Positions 21,869 through 35,200 of a DNA stretch of 64,000 bases are shown one piece after another. Made by a program: the position numbers and the translations under genes. How positions within the stretch are numbered: position 1 is the first letter of the stretch; each line of letters opens with the position of its first letter. This stretch comes from Astropecten irregularis (lineage: Eukaryota; Echinodermata; Asteroidea; Paxillosida; Astropectinidae). Where the stretch lies: the NCBI GenBank assembly GCA_963971285.1, contig OZ020244.1:14322001-14386000 (forward strand), read 5' to 3'. A model generated the notes under the pieces. The model made no database searches. It was not told where the DNA came from and saw only the letters and a list, made by a program, of their open reading frames with translations.

Positions 21869-22834
21869 TAGTCAAGGGTTGCCTGCTAATGATGTCGTGT
21901 CAATTGTTAGAGTTGTGACGGCACAACCAACTATGACGAGGGCAGTTGTCAGGCAAGCACAATTGAATGATCCCTTGATGGCGTGGATTATCAAAGCCAA
22001 AGAGGAGACAGCGGTTAGACCAGAATGGAATACACTGGCCCTAGAACCTAGAGTAGCAAAGTCGTATTGGTCCCATTGGGATCAACTGGAGGTCATAAAC
22101 GGTACACTCAAATACCGATGGGAAGACGATAACGGCAAAACGGTGAACTGGAAAACAGTCTTGCCGAAAGAGTTACGGGCAGGTATAATGACTGAGTTGC
22201 ATGGAGGCTCCACTAGTGGCCACCTGGGATTCCGGCGGACATATGGCCGATTAAGAACCCGATATTTCTGGTTTGGGATGGGGGCTGACCTCCGTTCTCA
22301 AGTACGGAAATGTATTAGGTGCGCAAAGAGAAAGTCATCCCCTAAGAAAGCTAGGGGCCCCCTACAGCAGAGGCATGCAAGTTATCCAATGGAGAGAGTT
22401 GCCTTAGACATTGTAGGTCCCTTGCCTGAAACAGCCGCAGGGAATCGTTGGATACTGGTAGTGGGAGACTATTTTACCAAATGGGTGGAAGCATACCCAC
22501 GTGCCAACACCTTGGCCGAAACAGTTGCTAAAACGCTAGTTGCGGAATTTATCTGCAGGTTGGGTATTCCAAGGAAATTACACTCTGACCAAGGCAGGAA
22601 TTTTGAAGCGACCGTGTTTTTGGAAGTATGTGATATGTTGGGCATACGAACAACGAGAACGACCCCCTATAACCCTAAGTCAGATGGGTTTATTGAAAGA
22701 TTCAATCAAACCTTGATAAATATGGTTGCTACCATGATCGAACCAAACAAACGACAACGCGATTGGGATGACCAGTTGCCATTCGCGACTTTTGCGTATC
22801 GTTCAACTCCCCGGGAGAGTACGGGAGAAACCCC
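21723..22834 (+). pseudogene. gypsy integrase, 5' part, cut by insertion
   Basis: Within the open frame beginning at 21723, residues 160 and 167 (His) and 197 and 200 (Cys) form the HHCC zinc domain. The catalytic core shows ALDIVGPLP (D229), HSDQGRNFEA (D289) and GFIERFNQ (E325), with the canonical 35-residue spacing of the last two. The family resemblance stops abruptly at STGETP (22834) and resumes at 49136 with the next expected integrase block (GRETFLPIDL). This shows that the intervening DNA is a later insertion. Confidence 0.92.
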
Positions 22835-22849
22835 CCCCCTTCCTGGAAC

Positions 22850-25192
22850 AGTCATTATGTGGCCCGTTTGTCAGTAAAGCTGGCATGATCTTTTCGCTCA
22901 TTCTGTGGCTTTCGCGTAGTGATATATATTGATGCGTAAGAAAAATTAATCCCTTTTCCCAAGTGCATGCGTACTTTTAGTAATACAACGTTCACTTTTT
23001 AGTGTTCATGAAACAAAAAGATAAACATAAATGTTATATAAAAAAATGTTCTTTATCTGTTCTCACACGATTCAACGGTAGAATTTATTGATAAATGCTT
23101 TATGAAATAATTGTCACTAGTATTTCTTAAAATTAAACGCTTAAACTCTCGATTTAACGTTTGTAAAGTATGCTTGATGAACAGCTCTGAGAAATTGACC
23201 TAACGATCGATTTTGAAATCGCCATGCATGTGATTTGTTTCTTTTTCATGTATAGTTGATAACCGTAAACACATGCGTGCGCCTCGAGTATTATTATATA
23301 GGGCATGTAAACAGCTGGCTGATTCCTGAGCGATTTCGTAGCGCTGGTATATTATAGTAAAGGTTTAGTGAGCGATGAATCTCTGTTTACTTCCACAAAT
23401 AATTACGCACAGTAAAATTAATGTCCTCTGTAAGTTTTGGTGCATGTAGGGCCGGCCCCACGTGGTAATTGGCAATAAAGGAACGTTCAAACACACTGAA
23501 AAGGTGCGATTAAAAGCCTTTTCACACGATAAAAACCTCGCAAGGCTTGCGAGTTTCTCTCATGCTTGAGAAATCTTACAACATTTTCATCATGTAGAAA
23601 AAAAAGACACGAATGTTTGAGAGTGACCGACGTCCCTGGTGAATCCTTGAGAAATTTGCGAGCCTTTCGAGATTTTTTTTTTAAGCCCGCGCGATTCAAG
23701 AGGCAATTTTGTTTTTCTGGCGTGTTCACACAGGCCGAAGAGTCACGACACAAAATAATCGTATGGGCTCGAATACTTGATAAAACTGTTTGACCTGCAT
23801 TTTGAACGGTAAGTTGATTACATTTATACATTTCTGTACTAAACACTATTAATCAGCGTAACGAAATGGAAATCGATCGGGAATAATATAGATCAGGTGG
23901 TTAAACAGTGTTTACTGTGGCAGAAACATTTTGCTTTCTCGTATTAAACATGCAGGCCGCTTTGTACAATTAGAACTCCATCGTTCAGGACCGTAAGAAA
24001 TCGCGTGCTTAATCAGCTCTGCAAACTTGCCTCCATGACTATATGATGAGTCTATCCCCTAAGTAAAACTGAACAGAGGCCAATTTCATAGAGCTGTTTA
24101 AGCACAAAGTTTGAGCATGAAGGTCTTCCCCGATCAAACAGAATAACCAAAATAATGTTCATGTGATGTTTACTGCTTTTGACTTCTATTTGGCCACTGT
24201 TTGATGAGCACAACATTCACAAGGATTTTTTGCTGCAGTTTTGTTGACCAACTTTGGTGCTTAAGCAGCTATATGAAATTGGCCCAAGGTACAACGGCGG
24301 ATCTGCGTTAACTAAATACTGAGCCACATATTAACAAAATGGCAGGGAAGGGAGGCGGGCGAGAATTTTCTCAATGTGTGGTTCAAGCTCAAAAGAAAGC
24401 CAAATGTTTCCATTCTAATCTAAAAAATACAAAAAGGAGGGCGGAATAACACAAAGGAGCAAATTCCAATAGGAAAATGTGCATTTTTCACAATTTGATG
24501 TAAAAAACATCGGTACAAAAAATGCCCGAAACCACTATGCAACCCTTGCCCGCAGTTGACTTGTGCTAGTACACAAATTGTATACGCACAGTGCTATTGC
24601 ACAGTGGATGCTACAATTGTTTAGATTTGTATTTTTTCGGGCAATAACGCATCCCCAAAGATAAAACAAACATCCAGGAAGCGACATATTTAAAAAATGA
24701 CACTTCAGGTGTATTATTTTCAATTTTATAAGGAATTTTTATGCATCATTTTGACAGGGCAAATTTACAATTTCGATGGTTATTATGTGGCTCCCTAAAA
24801 CTAAGTCCTTCGGTTTTTCATCGGTTTGTTGTCCATGGCATCTGGATTAAGTTTGATTGTATTAAATTGTGTCTATTTTATCTATATCCCTAAAAAAATG
24901 ACCTCCGAATTACACGTGGATTTTATTTTCCACTGAAATGTATTACAAAAACGTCATTATGTGGCTGGCAAGATGTTTTTGAAGGCATTGAAAAAATAGG
25001 TTCCTGTCAAGAAACCGAACAAAATGTTATTTTTATGCAAAGTATACCTTATTGCAAGTGTTAATGGGAAAGACCAATTAAGAATTATGCTGTTTTATTT
25101 CAAAAGTGCTATTTCTCCTTTTTGACAACTTCTTGCCCCTGACCAAATCGCGTCAAACGAGGGCGCATTATTTTGGTTATTCTGTGGCTCGG
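22850..25192 (+). repeat. Left subterminal motif cluster of the giant element
   Basis: The motif ATTATGTGGC or ATTCTGTGGC occurs at about 22853, 22899, 24781, 24955 and 25180, all in plus orientation. One inverted relative (GAGCCACATATTAA) lies at 24321. Similar motifs in mainly minus orientation cluster at the right end (48755-49095). They are candidate protein-binding sites for the recombinase or BEN protein. Confidence 0.6.
24077..24284. repeat. MITE-like foldback, GGCCAATTTCAT family, copy 1
   Basis: Ends are inverted: AGGCCAATTTCATAGAGCT at left and TATGAAATTGGCCCA at right, with GCTTAAGCA-like motifs inside each arm. Two relatives lie at 33164-33406 and 41894-42133. Confidence 0.75.
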
Positions 25193-25447
25193 GAATGAAA
25201 CCAAAAATCATCCTCTTTCATTTAAATCCTTTTGCATTAAATTAATGTCAGCAATTGTATTATTTGTAAATTGCTGGCTCAAATTTTAGAGCTCTTTAAA
25301 TCCTTTTCAAAACTTCATTTTTTTAAGAATATTTTTCATATAAAAAGATATTTTAAAATCATTCTAATATCCATACATGGTTCCAGTGATTGATTTACCC
25401 TGCACTTGACATAAGGACAAATAATTGATGTGATGATTACACCCCGG

Positions 25448-25870
25448 GTTTTTTATTATTATTATTATTTGTGGTTTATTAAAACACTGCTTATAGCAGC
25501 CCACAGGCTGAATTGCAAGTCAGTTTACATACAAATTTCAATAAAAATTCGTTGAGGTTTAAATCACAAAGAGTAAACGGTAAAAATAAAGGAGAATTGT
25601 AAGTACAAAGAATATAGTATAATATACATATCAAAAATTGCACAAGAATACAATACATGCATGTACTATGCTAAAAAGGACCGGCAATTTCATTGGGCTG
25701 GTGGGAGTGAAATGAGTGCGCTATTAACAAGTCTGGGGAAATATGGGACTGGACTATTATAAAAACGGGTTGTTTTTCAAGATGGAACATGAAGTCTGAA
25801 TGAATGAACTTGCTTTGTCTGAAAACTATAAAACTTCCTAGAATATCTTTGCTGACGGGATGATGACGTC
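25448..25870 (-). repeat. Probable LINE 3' end fragment
   Basis: A TTA-repeat tail (25452-25469) is followed by TTGTGGTTTATTAAAACAC and sequence resembling a LINE 3' UTR read on the minus strand. There is no coding part. The assignment is weak and rests on the simple-repeat tail and the AT-rich UTR character. Confidence 0.35.
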
Positions 25871-26828
25871 AAAATGGCCGAATAATACACAATCATACTT
25901 AGGGCCTACGGAGTGTCCAGTGGACTTGCAGTCTATTTCACAAAGATTTACGACTCATCTTTTACATGAGTTGATCCTTTTTCTATAGCAACTAGTACTA
26001 TGACATCACACTTTGTTTAGCAATAAAGATTGATATGCATGTTACGATCTGTCTTATTAGCCTTTCGTGAAATCAAGCCCTATATTATTAAGTCCATAAA
26101 CTACCAGGAAACAAAAAAACTAAAAATACCAACCCAAGTATTTATGTTGGGCTTTAAACTTCGTCACCTTTTCCTTCCACAGCTTTATGTTATAATTTTT
26201 GTTTACGATACACATCTTGGGCCTATTCTTATCTTCTTATCAGCTTAGGGGCCGTCCATTAAGTACGTAGGCCTACGCACGAAGGGAGGAGGGGGCGCGG
26301 TTGGTACCGAGGCGTATACGCCATGGGTACAGGGGAAGGGTGGGGGGGGGGGGTGTTCAGGCCAGCTTTATGAAATCGGCCCCAGATTATTACAAGTCAA
26401 CCAATCAGAGCTGATGACAAGTTGTGTGGGCATGCATGATATAAAACAAATAGGGGCCTAACAAAACGTTAATGGCATGAAATTATTTTTACCATTGTAC
26501 TCAATTCATTCATTATTTTGTATATTATTGACAGCATGGAGGTAGTTACCGTTAGCAAAAAATCTTCGAATTTTTGTTTATGGTATTATGGTATTTATTG
26601 CTGATTCCAATGATGAAATTGGGCAGGCCTGATCATACAGCATTTTTTGCAAACTTTCTGTAGCTGTACAAATATCATGTTGCACTACCCTTTCTTGTAG
26701 TTTTGTTTCTTTTATATTGAACATTATTGTTTGAATAATTTTATGGAACAAATTTTTGTTTTTTACAAAATAATGGTTTCACATAAAATATATATCCAAT
26801 GATGGCTCAACAAAGTTTGCACCCTAAG

Positions 26829-27300
26829 GGTGCAGACCAGTAAATAGGCCCAAATCGGTCCGCGGAGCTCATTAATTTTTTGTATACCCTCAAAATCTTT
26901 TCTCTTAAAGTGTCTGGTAAGCCCTACGTGGTAAGTCTTGTAGACAAAATGGATGGAACCCGATCACCAGAGTTTGGACTTTCACCTTTGAGCCGTTTGG
27001 ATGAAATCAGGCCATAAATTCGCTCTATTTTTGCCCTGTAGTTGAGGGGTACTATTTTTGGTCTGGCACCGGTCAATTCGGCCGTTTTAGGGGTATTTTT
27101 CTTTGAATGTACTTTTCGGCAAAAAGTCATCGGTTAACCTATAGGAAATTGAAAAGAAAATGAAAATTTAAGTGTTCACCTTTATTTTGCCGTATTGGTC
27201 GATTGCCTCAGAAACTTCTAAGTATTTTTAATAATTTTTTGAAATTGGCCATTTTGCGTGGGAGCCTATGGGAATTTATTTACTGGTCTGCACCCATAGG
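26829..27300. repeat. Inverted-repeat element (MITE-like)
   Basis: GGGTGCAGACCAGTAAATA at the left and TATTTACTGGTCTGCACCC (27275-27294) at the right are exact inverted copies about 470 bp apart. The interior is non-coding. Confidence 0.75.
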
Positions 27301-29130
27301 CCTATTTAAAAAAAACTTTTGCGCGCGAATCGTAACGGTTAGACAGTGTCAACAAAAATACATAGCGTCCTTAGCAACGCCGTGACCTTGACGTCATTAG
27401 GTGTAAGCGTACGCGCACGCCTACTATACTACAGACTACGATAAAGTACTTCCAAGGTCAAGGTCACGTCAAGCCACTTACGTACGTGTACGCGTACTTT
27501 CTATACTGACGCGTCGCCTTGTGCATGTGACGTGACATCGACTGTATACTGTACTGTTTTGTTACGTACAAAAGTCAAGGCCACGGCCGTGCTGTTTGTA
27601 CTCTGTCAACTTTTCATCAGCAAAGGTAGGCAAACTTTCCCACAGGTAACTAAGTAGGCCTACGGTCCTTTTAAAGATGCCCCTGCAAATATTAATGTTT
27701 GGTATTGGGCCTATGTCATGATATTGTAGGAAAGACTCGATTACTGAAACACGGAGAATTGTTTCAAGAAAACCCAGTGGACCGGGCACGGCTGTCGAAA
27801 ATACATAACATTAAAAACATTGTAACGTTAGGCCTATTTGTTCTAGGTACTTGTACATGTACATGTATGATGTAGCCTAGTAATAGTGGAAGGTGAGGGG
27901 ATTGAGGTTAGGGTTAGATGTGAAGGGGAATGGTAATATGATGATGCTTAGAGTTTCAGTAAAGTTAGGGTTGTGCTTAGAGTTAGAAATAAGCACCGAT
28001 TACATACATAGACTCAGTCAGAGGTGTGCAGAATTATGTTATTTTAATCTTTTTGTATTTTTTGTTTTTGCTAACGTCATCATGCAGTAAATTCGCCTTG
28101 ACGAATGTAGGCCTAACTGTAGTAGGCCCTATACGTACGTCGTGGCGTTTGCGGTATTATAATGGCTCCGCTGTTCGCGGACTTATTCTGATAAGTGTCA
28201 TTTTTAGTGAATATTCTTGTCGAAACTTGTATATTAATTGTCGACTTTTAGTCCTTGACCTTGTACTGTGTAATCCACCGGAGTTAATTTACGGTAGGCC
28301 TATGTAAATATTAAAATATTATGTAGGCCCTATGCCAGTATCACAAATTCTGAAAGATCCACAGGGTTGATTGTTTTTTTATTTTACTTTATTTATTACC
28401 ACTTCTATACAGACAACATATGCATGGGATAGGGGTACGAAGGTTTGAGCTAGGGTCAGGATTAAGACTTAGGTTTGGGGTGAGGGCTTGGGCTATTTAC
28501 GCTTGCGGTAGTTCGGAAAGCCGAACGTTGTTTTGCTTATTAACTATCGTTTAATCATTCTGTTTTCCCTTAGGTTAACAGCAGGCCTACGTGAAAGTTG
28601 CATCGAAACGTAAGTCCCCCATGAACTATAGTTGTCATTCAAATTCTTGCACATTGTCAACTTTGTATAATTTGCAGAAATAATTTGGATGCCAAGTGAA
28701 AATTGACTGAAGTGCTGCAAAGGTGACTAAAGTGAGGTTTACATTGCCTAGGCCATTTTGATTCCACCTATCTAGGGGCATTTGTATAAAAAATAACATT
28801 AAATGAAAGGCACACAGTCTTGTTTGTAGCTTAAACATGTTTGCACAAAAACAATGAATGTCATGCCAATACAGATATATCCATACAAGAATCATTAAGG
28901 GTTCTGCGTGCATTTACCACCCAAATACATGGATGCGGTAGTGTAGACACGTTCCTCAGACCTGGGGGGGGGGGGGGGTTGATCGTATAGCTGGGCGTAC
29001 TTCCATATACGTTTGTGCACAAAATCATTTTATATAGGCCCCCTATATATAAAAAGTCACAATCAGGGGGGGGGGGGGGGGGGGGGGGGGTTGCAACCCC
29101 CCTAGCCCCCCCCCCCCCGGATCTACGCCC
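27301..29130. other. Spacer upstream of the recombinase gene, with poly-G tracts
   Basis: No coding region was recognised. It contains CpG- and TACGTA-rich stretches (27380-27560, 28120-28200), degenerate GGTTAGGGTTAG sequence (27895-27925) and long G or C homopolymers at about 28963-28978, 29067-29090 and 29107-29118. Part of it should be the promoter and 5' UTR of the recombinase gene, but no promoter element can be assigned. Confidence 0.4.
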
Positions 29131-29220
29131 ATGCATGGATGATCCAGACAAAGTACCGGTATACATAACACACCTTCAATTTGTTTTCCCCTACCACAGG
29201 CGACCTGGTATTTCAAAAAT

Positions 29221-32200
29221 ATGCAGGGCGAGGTCAGCGATGATGATGAGGTGACTATAGTTCATGAGTAATTCCACTCTTAATGTGAATGCATCTTTTG
29301 ATAGTACAAATAAATACATGTTTCAATTTATATTAACCGAGCCTGTTTTTTTTTTTTTAGACTTATTCAGAGTCCGATGACGAGTGGGTTCCAGAGGACG
29401 ATCAAGACAACGACAGTTCCACTGCAGAAGATGTGGCATCTGCAGAAGATGTGGCTCACTTCGAATCAGAGAACAATGATGGAGACATCGAAAGTGATCC
29501 CGATGTCGACGTGGCAACGAAGGATGGCCCTGATAACGCACTGGTGGATGGTGCTGATGACCCACAGGTGGATGGCGCTGATGACGCACTGGTGGATGGT
29601 GCTGATGACCCACAGGTTGATGGCGCTGATGACGCACTGGTGGATGGTGCTGATCATAATACCCCGGAGGTGCACTTGAGCAAGACAAGACCCAAGAAAA
29701 GAATAACATATAAGCCAGTAAATATCTCTTATTATGAACTTCTCATAGTTATTTAATCTTAGTTTTCAATCTTAGTTGTCCATCATAATTAAAGTACTAC
29801 ATGTAGTACAGCTTCTTGGTAATTTAGCATTTGAGTGGAAATAAGATTTAATGTTTGAACCTCACTATTACAGCTAGGTTTCCGATAAACAAATGGATTA
29901 TTAACAATTTTTTCAGCATTTGTTTCAGCAGGACGAAAATTGCTATAAACAAAATAATGTTGGCATTTGGGTGCGAGACATACCTGCCAGTACTGGAAGA
30001 AATCCTTATTGTTCATTAGCTTAAAGTAAATTAATTTGCATACTGAAGGTATTATCACTTTAAATAGAGGATGTAATATGTTTCTGTCTTCATTTGTAGA
30101 GTAAAAAATGCAAGACCAATGTAATCACAACCCACATTATTATGTTGTTCTCATGTCACTTTCAGGGAAAAAGAGCCTCGAGAAAGTGCACTTTGTGCAA
30201 TGGATCCTACATGTACTTGTCACAGCACCTGAAACGTGCGCACAGTGTTGTAAACCGAAAAAAAAAAGGCTGGAGGAGCTTGGAAAGGCAAGAGAGAGGT
30301 AATAAAGGGAAAAATTGTAAACAAACATGTAGGCCTAACCCCTCCTCCCCATGTGCACCATGTTTTGGTGCTTTGGGTTTAAACATTTTGCTAGGGGCCA
30401 ATATACAGGGTGTCCCAGAAAAAACGAAAGCGAGATTTATCAATGTATTTTGAATAATAAATGAAACATAATCTGAAAAGCTTAGTTTTTCAGCTTTCAT
30501 TGCATGCTTATGATGCACACTTTATGCATGAATGAATAAAGACAATATGAAGAAAGGCTATCAAACTGAGACGTGTAATTTATTATTCACAAGTGATATT
30601 AATATATGATAAAACAATGATAAATCTCGCTTCCGTTTTTTTTCTGGGACACCCTGTACACTTGTGATGGGCCATACACCTTGATTGCACAGGTGCACTA
30701 TACATGCTATACGTGCATTACGACAACAGTAAAATCTCTACATACATTTTCTAAAATTGTTAAGTTTAATTTGTGTTACTTCAGGCAGCCAATAGTCCAC
30801 CAAAAGACGTCATCCAAACCCGCCAAGAGGGCTACGCACACCTGTCCCTATCCTGAGTGCCCAGGACGTGGACTAAAAAGAATTGATGTGCACCTACGTA
30901 CACAACATAACTTGAAGGTTTGTGTGAACACTAAACAAGCTTTGTTCCCTGTTGCACAGTAAGATATTCTTGTCGAACAATACTTTCTTCCGGGAACCAT
31001 TGTTAACCCCATTATAAACCCAGTTGTGTGGAAACCAATGTTAAACCAACTTTAAGCCTTGCAAAATTCAATAAAAATGAATAAAAATAAAAGCTTTTCG
31101 CTGACGCGGAAACGCGGAAACTGAAAAATCAGAACAAAAAAAAACTTTTTCCGTTGAACAGGGAAAAGCAAAAAATCAGAACAAAAACAATACATTTTCC
31201 GTTACTCACGGAAAAGCCAATAAAGTCAGTTCTGATTTCTATTCCAACAGCTTGGATCAGCAGCATACAAAAGCATGCTGGTGAAGGCCAAAAATTCCTC
31301 CAAAGTGCAACCTGAGCGCAGTGAGCCTTTGTCTTCAAGGCCTTCTTCACTGTCTGGTACTGAAGGTAAGTAATGATGAGTAGACATTGTATTGAATCAC
31401 TTGTGACGTTTCTCCTCATTGTCTGAGTATAAGTATACTATCTGAAATTCTCTCTTGTTTGGTGAAACGAAATAATTATATGGTCCCATACCCCCTAGGT
31501 TCAATCATCCAGGTATGCCTTTGTGAAACTTGAGATTAAAATCTGAATTCCGATTTGTTTTTGTTTAGATTCTAATTCAGAATTTCAGCTTTGTATAGGA
31601 ACTTTAAAATTTCAGCTTTTTCCTCAGTGTTTTTAGATTTTTTTTTGAGTGGCCTCTCACAGCCCTGATCAACTCACTGACTTACATAATAAAGGTTTTA
31701 TAGGTTCGAACTGTGAGATGTCATATTACCCATTAATTTTTAGGTGTTGAAATATTCCATGTGGGGTCTGGCGTAGAAATTGGTTGGATGAACGTGTTTC
31801 GTTACAGTTAAAATTCTCCACTTTCTGACAGCCAGTGCTTGAGCATAGCGAAACTGTTTTGTTGAGTTGAAATACAAAATAGAGTTTTTCTCCATAAATA
31901 TCCCTACCCCTTTTCCTTTTCTCAAATCTTGAGAAGGATCCTGCAAAGATCAAAACGCGCCAGGCCCTCCTAACTCCAAGCATTTTATTTTAAATTTCAG
32001 GTGATTATATTGGCCGATGAGCAGTTTATTACTTGTTTTAAATTTGGATTTGGTTTAAAAACAATGTCCCCACGGAGCTATTTTTCTAAGCTGAACGTCC
32101 ACGCTTCATAAGGGGTATACTTACTGTCAATGACTTTAAATATGTATTGTATTCTAAGCACATGATATGTAAGAAGCCAACGTGGCAACAGAATTGATCA

Positions 32201-35200
32201 CAAGCTGATAGCTGATTGTGCACAGAATACGGGGAGTGTTTGTGTATCTTCCTTGCTCATTTCTGTACATAAAATGCCTTCTTTTTCTTCCACACAGAAA
32301 TCATCAAGAACTTCGGGGAATATGTTTTTGCGTACAATGGAGCAACATCTGGGGCCAGGCGCACAGCTAATAACACCGTTAGCCAGCTTAAATTGGTGTC
32401 TGCCTGCCTGGGTGCTGCTATTCCTCAGTTGGTAAACCGCAATGTTCCAAAGAAGTAAGTTAATAAGGTTTGTCATAACGGTATCGTTACCTCCACTTCC
32501 GCATAATATGCACTAAGACCTGAATTTGTTTTACATTTTGCATCATGGCAAGTTGCAATTACATAGCCTGTAGCCTTTTTTTAGTGTGAAACCTTATCTC
32601 CAATTGCACGCCTTTTTCCGGTATCTTGGTTCAGCTGTATCTCCTTTGCTTTCCCGACAAAGACACTTTTGCATTTTGTACTAGACAAGGCCATTGTAAC
32701 TTTAAGGTTGAAGACACCTTCACTATGACTTAAAATTGTGTATTTTTGTCCTGTTTTGTTTCTTTTACGGTAACAGACTGGTGCTTTGTCTTAGAAAAAC
32801 AAAGAAACAGCCACAGACCATCTACAAGTACATACTAAGCCTGAAGCGCTTTTTAGAATTTCTTCAGCTTGAGGAAGACCAAGCGGACTTCCTCAAGCTG
32901 AAGCAATCAGAAATAAAAGGGACGCTCAAACTCGCAATGCATTTTGCGAAGTCTGTTCAGCCAGGCATAGCCCAACGAAAAAACGAGATCAAATCCCGCA
33001 TCAATGGTATGTATCATTTTACAAATGCCCATTTTCATTAGGTAAATCAGAAAATCAGAATGCTTTTTGTCTGTTCTTTCAGTCCCATCATCTATAAAAA
33101 AAAAAATTGACAAGACATAACCACTTAATTAAGCAGTAGTAGCCAAAAAAATGCTTCTGACCTGGGGCCAATTTCATGGAGCTGCTTAAGCACCAAAATT
33201 TGCTTAAGCACTAAAAACCTTGGTAAATAAAGTCAGTATGCCAGCCAAAACTCCTTGTGAATGTTATGCTCAGCAAACACTGGCCCAATACAAGTCAAAA
33301 GCAGTAAACATCACTTGAACATTTGGTTGGTAATCCTGTTTGATCAAGGAAGACTTTTCATGCTTAAGCAAATGTTGTGCTTAAGCAGATCTATGAAATT
33401 GGTCCATGGCTAATCACTCTCTACTAACAGTACTTTCAGCATTTATTCACGTAAGAATGACTAAACGTATTATTTTATTCTATTACAGACCAACTTCTAC
33501 AGGCCAAACACATCCGGCTTTTTCACAATAGGGCTGCAACTGAGTTGCAGTCTCTGACGAACCCTAGTAAGACTTTTTGCCAACTTACTAACGTTGATTC
33601 AATTACATAATAGGATAGGAAATTGTGTTGATACACATTTTACATATTTACAAACTGAATCTTCAAACGTTTTTTACAAACATGAACAAATACCATTTGA
33701 CATTAGTAAAATACATGTACAACTACTTGTCTGTTGCGCAGGAACAACACTCAACAGTTCAACGGCTGATAGACTACGAAATTTAATCATCATGAAAATA
33801 CTCCTTAACCAGGCCCCCCGCGCGGGCGTCATTGAGAATGCTAACCTTGGCGAGTACCGTCAAAGAAAGCATACTACAATGCCAGAGACATTTGAGGAGG
33901 TGATGTATTTCCAGGTATGTACTACCTTTGCAGTGATTGTTTTAGGCAGTTAACCTATATAACTTTGTGAGTTGAAATGTAATGTGCATGAAATATTCGT
34001 AGAGAATGTCACAAAGAGAGTTTAAATAAAGTGCAGGAATAATTTGAATAATCTATTAATCGTGACGTATAAAAATGTATCTCAAACAAAAGGTTTACAG
34101 ACACAAAACAGCCAAGATGGGACCAGCAACAGTCTTCCTCAAATCGGAGTTGGCACGAAGCTTAGAGTATTACGTCCAGAATGGCAGACCACTATCTGGA
34201 TGCAAAGGTAACCTATGCTGTAAAAAGGTTGGCAAGTGCACAAACATTTGGCTTATTCTAAACAATAAGGCCGAAGACACGTACGTAAGACTTGAAGCTA
34301 TTGACACACTTGAACTTTATATTTTTGACTTCCTGGTTATCCAAAATCGCTGCAGCAACAAACACGTATATCTCCAAAAAATGTGTTACGTTAGCAGCAC
34401 CTTTCTATTTGGGTAGTTTTGCCACTGTGAAATTCGGTTTAACTCATTTTGGGGACAACTTCATACCTGTTATAATTAATTGATACCTTATATAATTATT
34501 GGAAGTTAATGGTGATGACTAAGCTTTTTTTATTTGCAATGTTAATGCACATGCAGGAGTACACATCAAAGATGACGCAAGCCCTTTGTTTTTGATGTCA
34601 AGAGGACGACCAGTCACAAAAGTGGCAAGCATCACAGCCAGGACTTGGCAGTCAATGGGGCTAGCAGGTGTTTGCACTCCAACCATAGTACGCAAAACTG
34701 CTGCAACCATGGTAAATGAATATCATAGCTTTATGAGATATCAATGACAACTGTAGAATGTTTCTTTTTTGAAGGGTAATTTAAAATACAAAGAATTTCG
34801 TACTTTTTGTTCCTACAGGCTGTCCAAACCCTACAACCACAACAAGCAGATGGTGTTGCACAACTCATGGACCATGACCCACATACCCAAAGAGCATATT
34901 ATGTCGCGACACAGACCATGAGGGACAAACTTCTGGCATGGGGCAAAATAAGTCAAGTCATTGCATCGGTTAGTTCTGAATGATAGGATAAAATGGTACA
35001 CTCAATCAATGTATGGTTACACAGAAGAGAAACTTGAAATGAACAATTAACGACATTCCTTTACCAAAACAATTATACGAGTGTACACACATTTTTGCAA
35101 GTAGCATACATTTATAAAAAGTAAATATTGTAGGCCTAAGGAATTTGGAAAGACCTAAACATTTTTAGCAGTGATGATATTTTTTCTGGATCTGAGAAGG

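Noticed and set aside
23470-23850. 119-codon minus-strand frame as a gene of the giant element
   Set aside because: No domain resemblance, no splice partners, and the sequence has a repeat-like character.
27895-27990. Telomere-like TTAGGG sequence
   Set aside because: Only scattered degenerate GGTTAGGGTTAG, not an array.
29135-29158. Upstream coding exon beginning ATGGATGATCC of the recombinase
   Set aside because: Phase would fit, but the sequence belongs to a C-rich repeat-like patch and the next exon has its own ATG at 29221; not supportable without cDNA.
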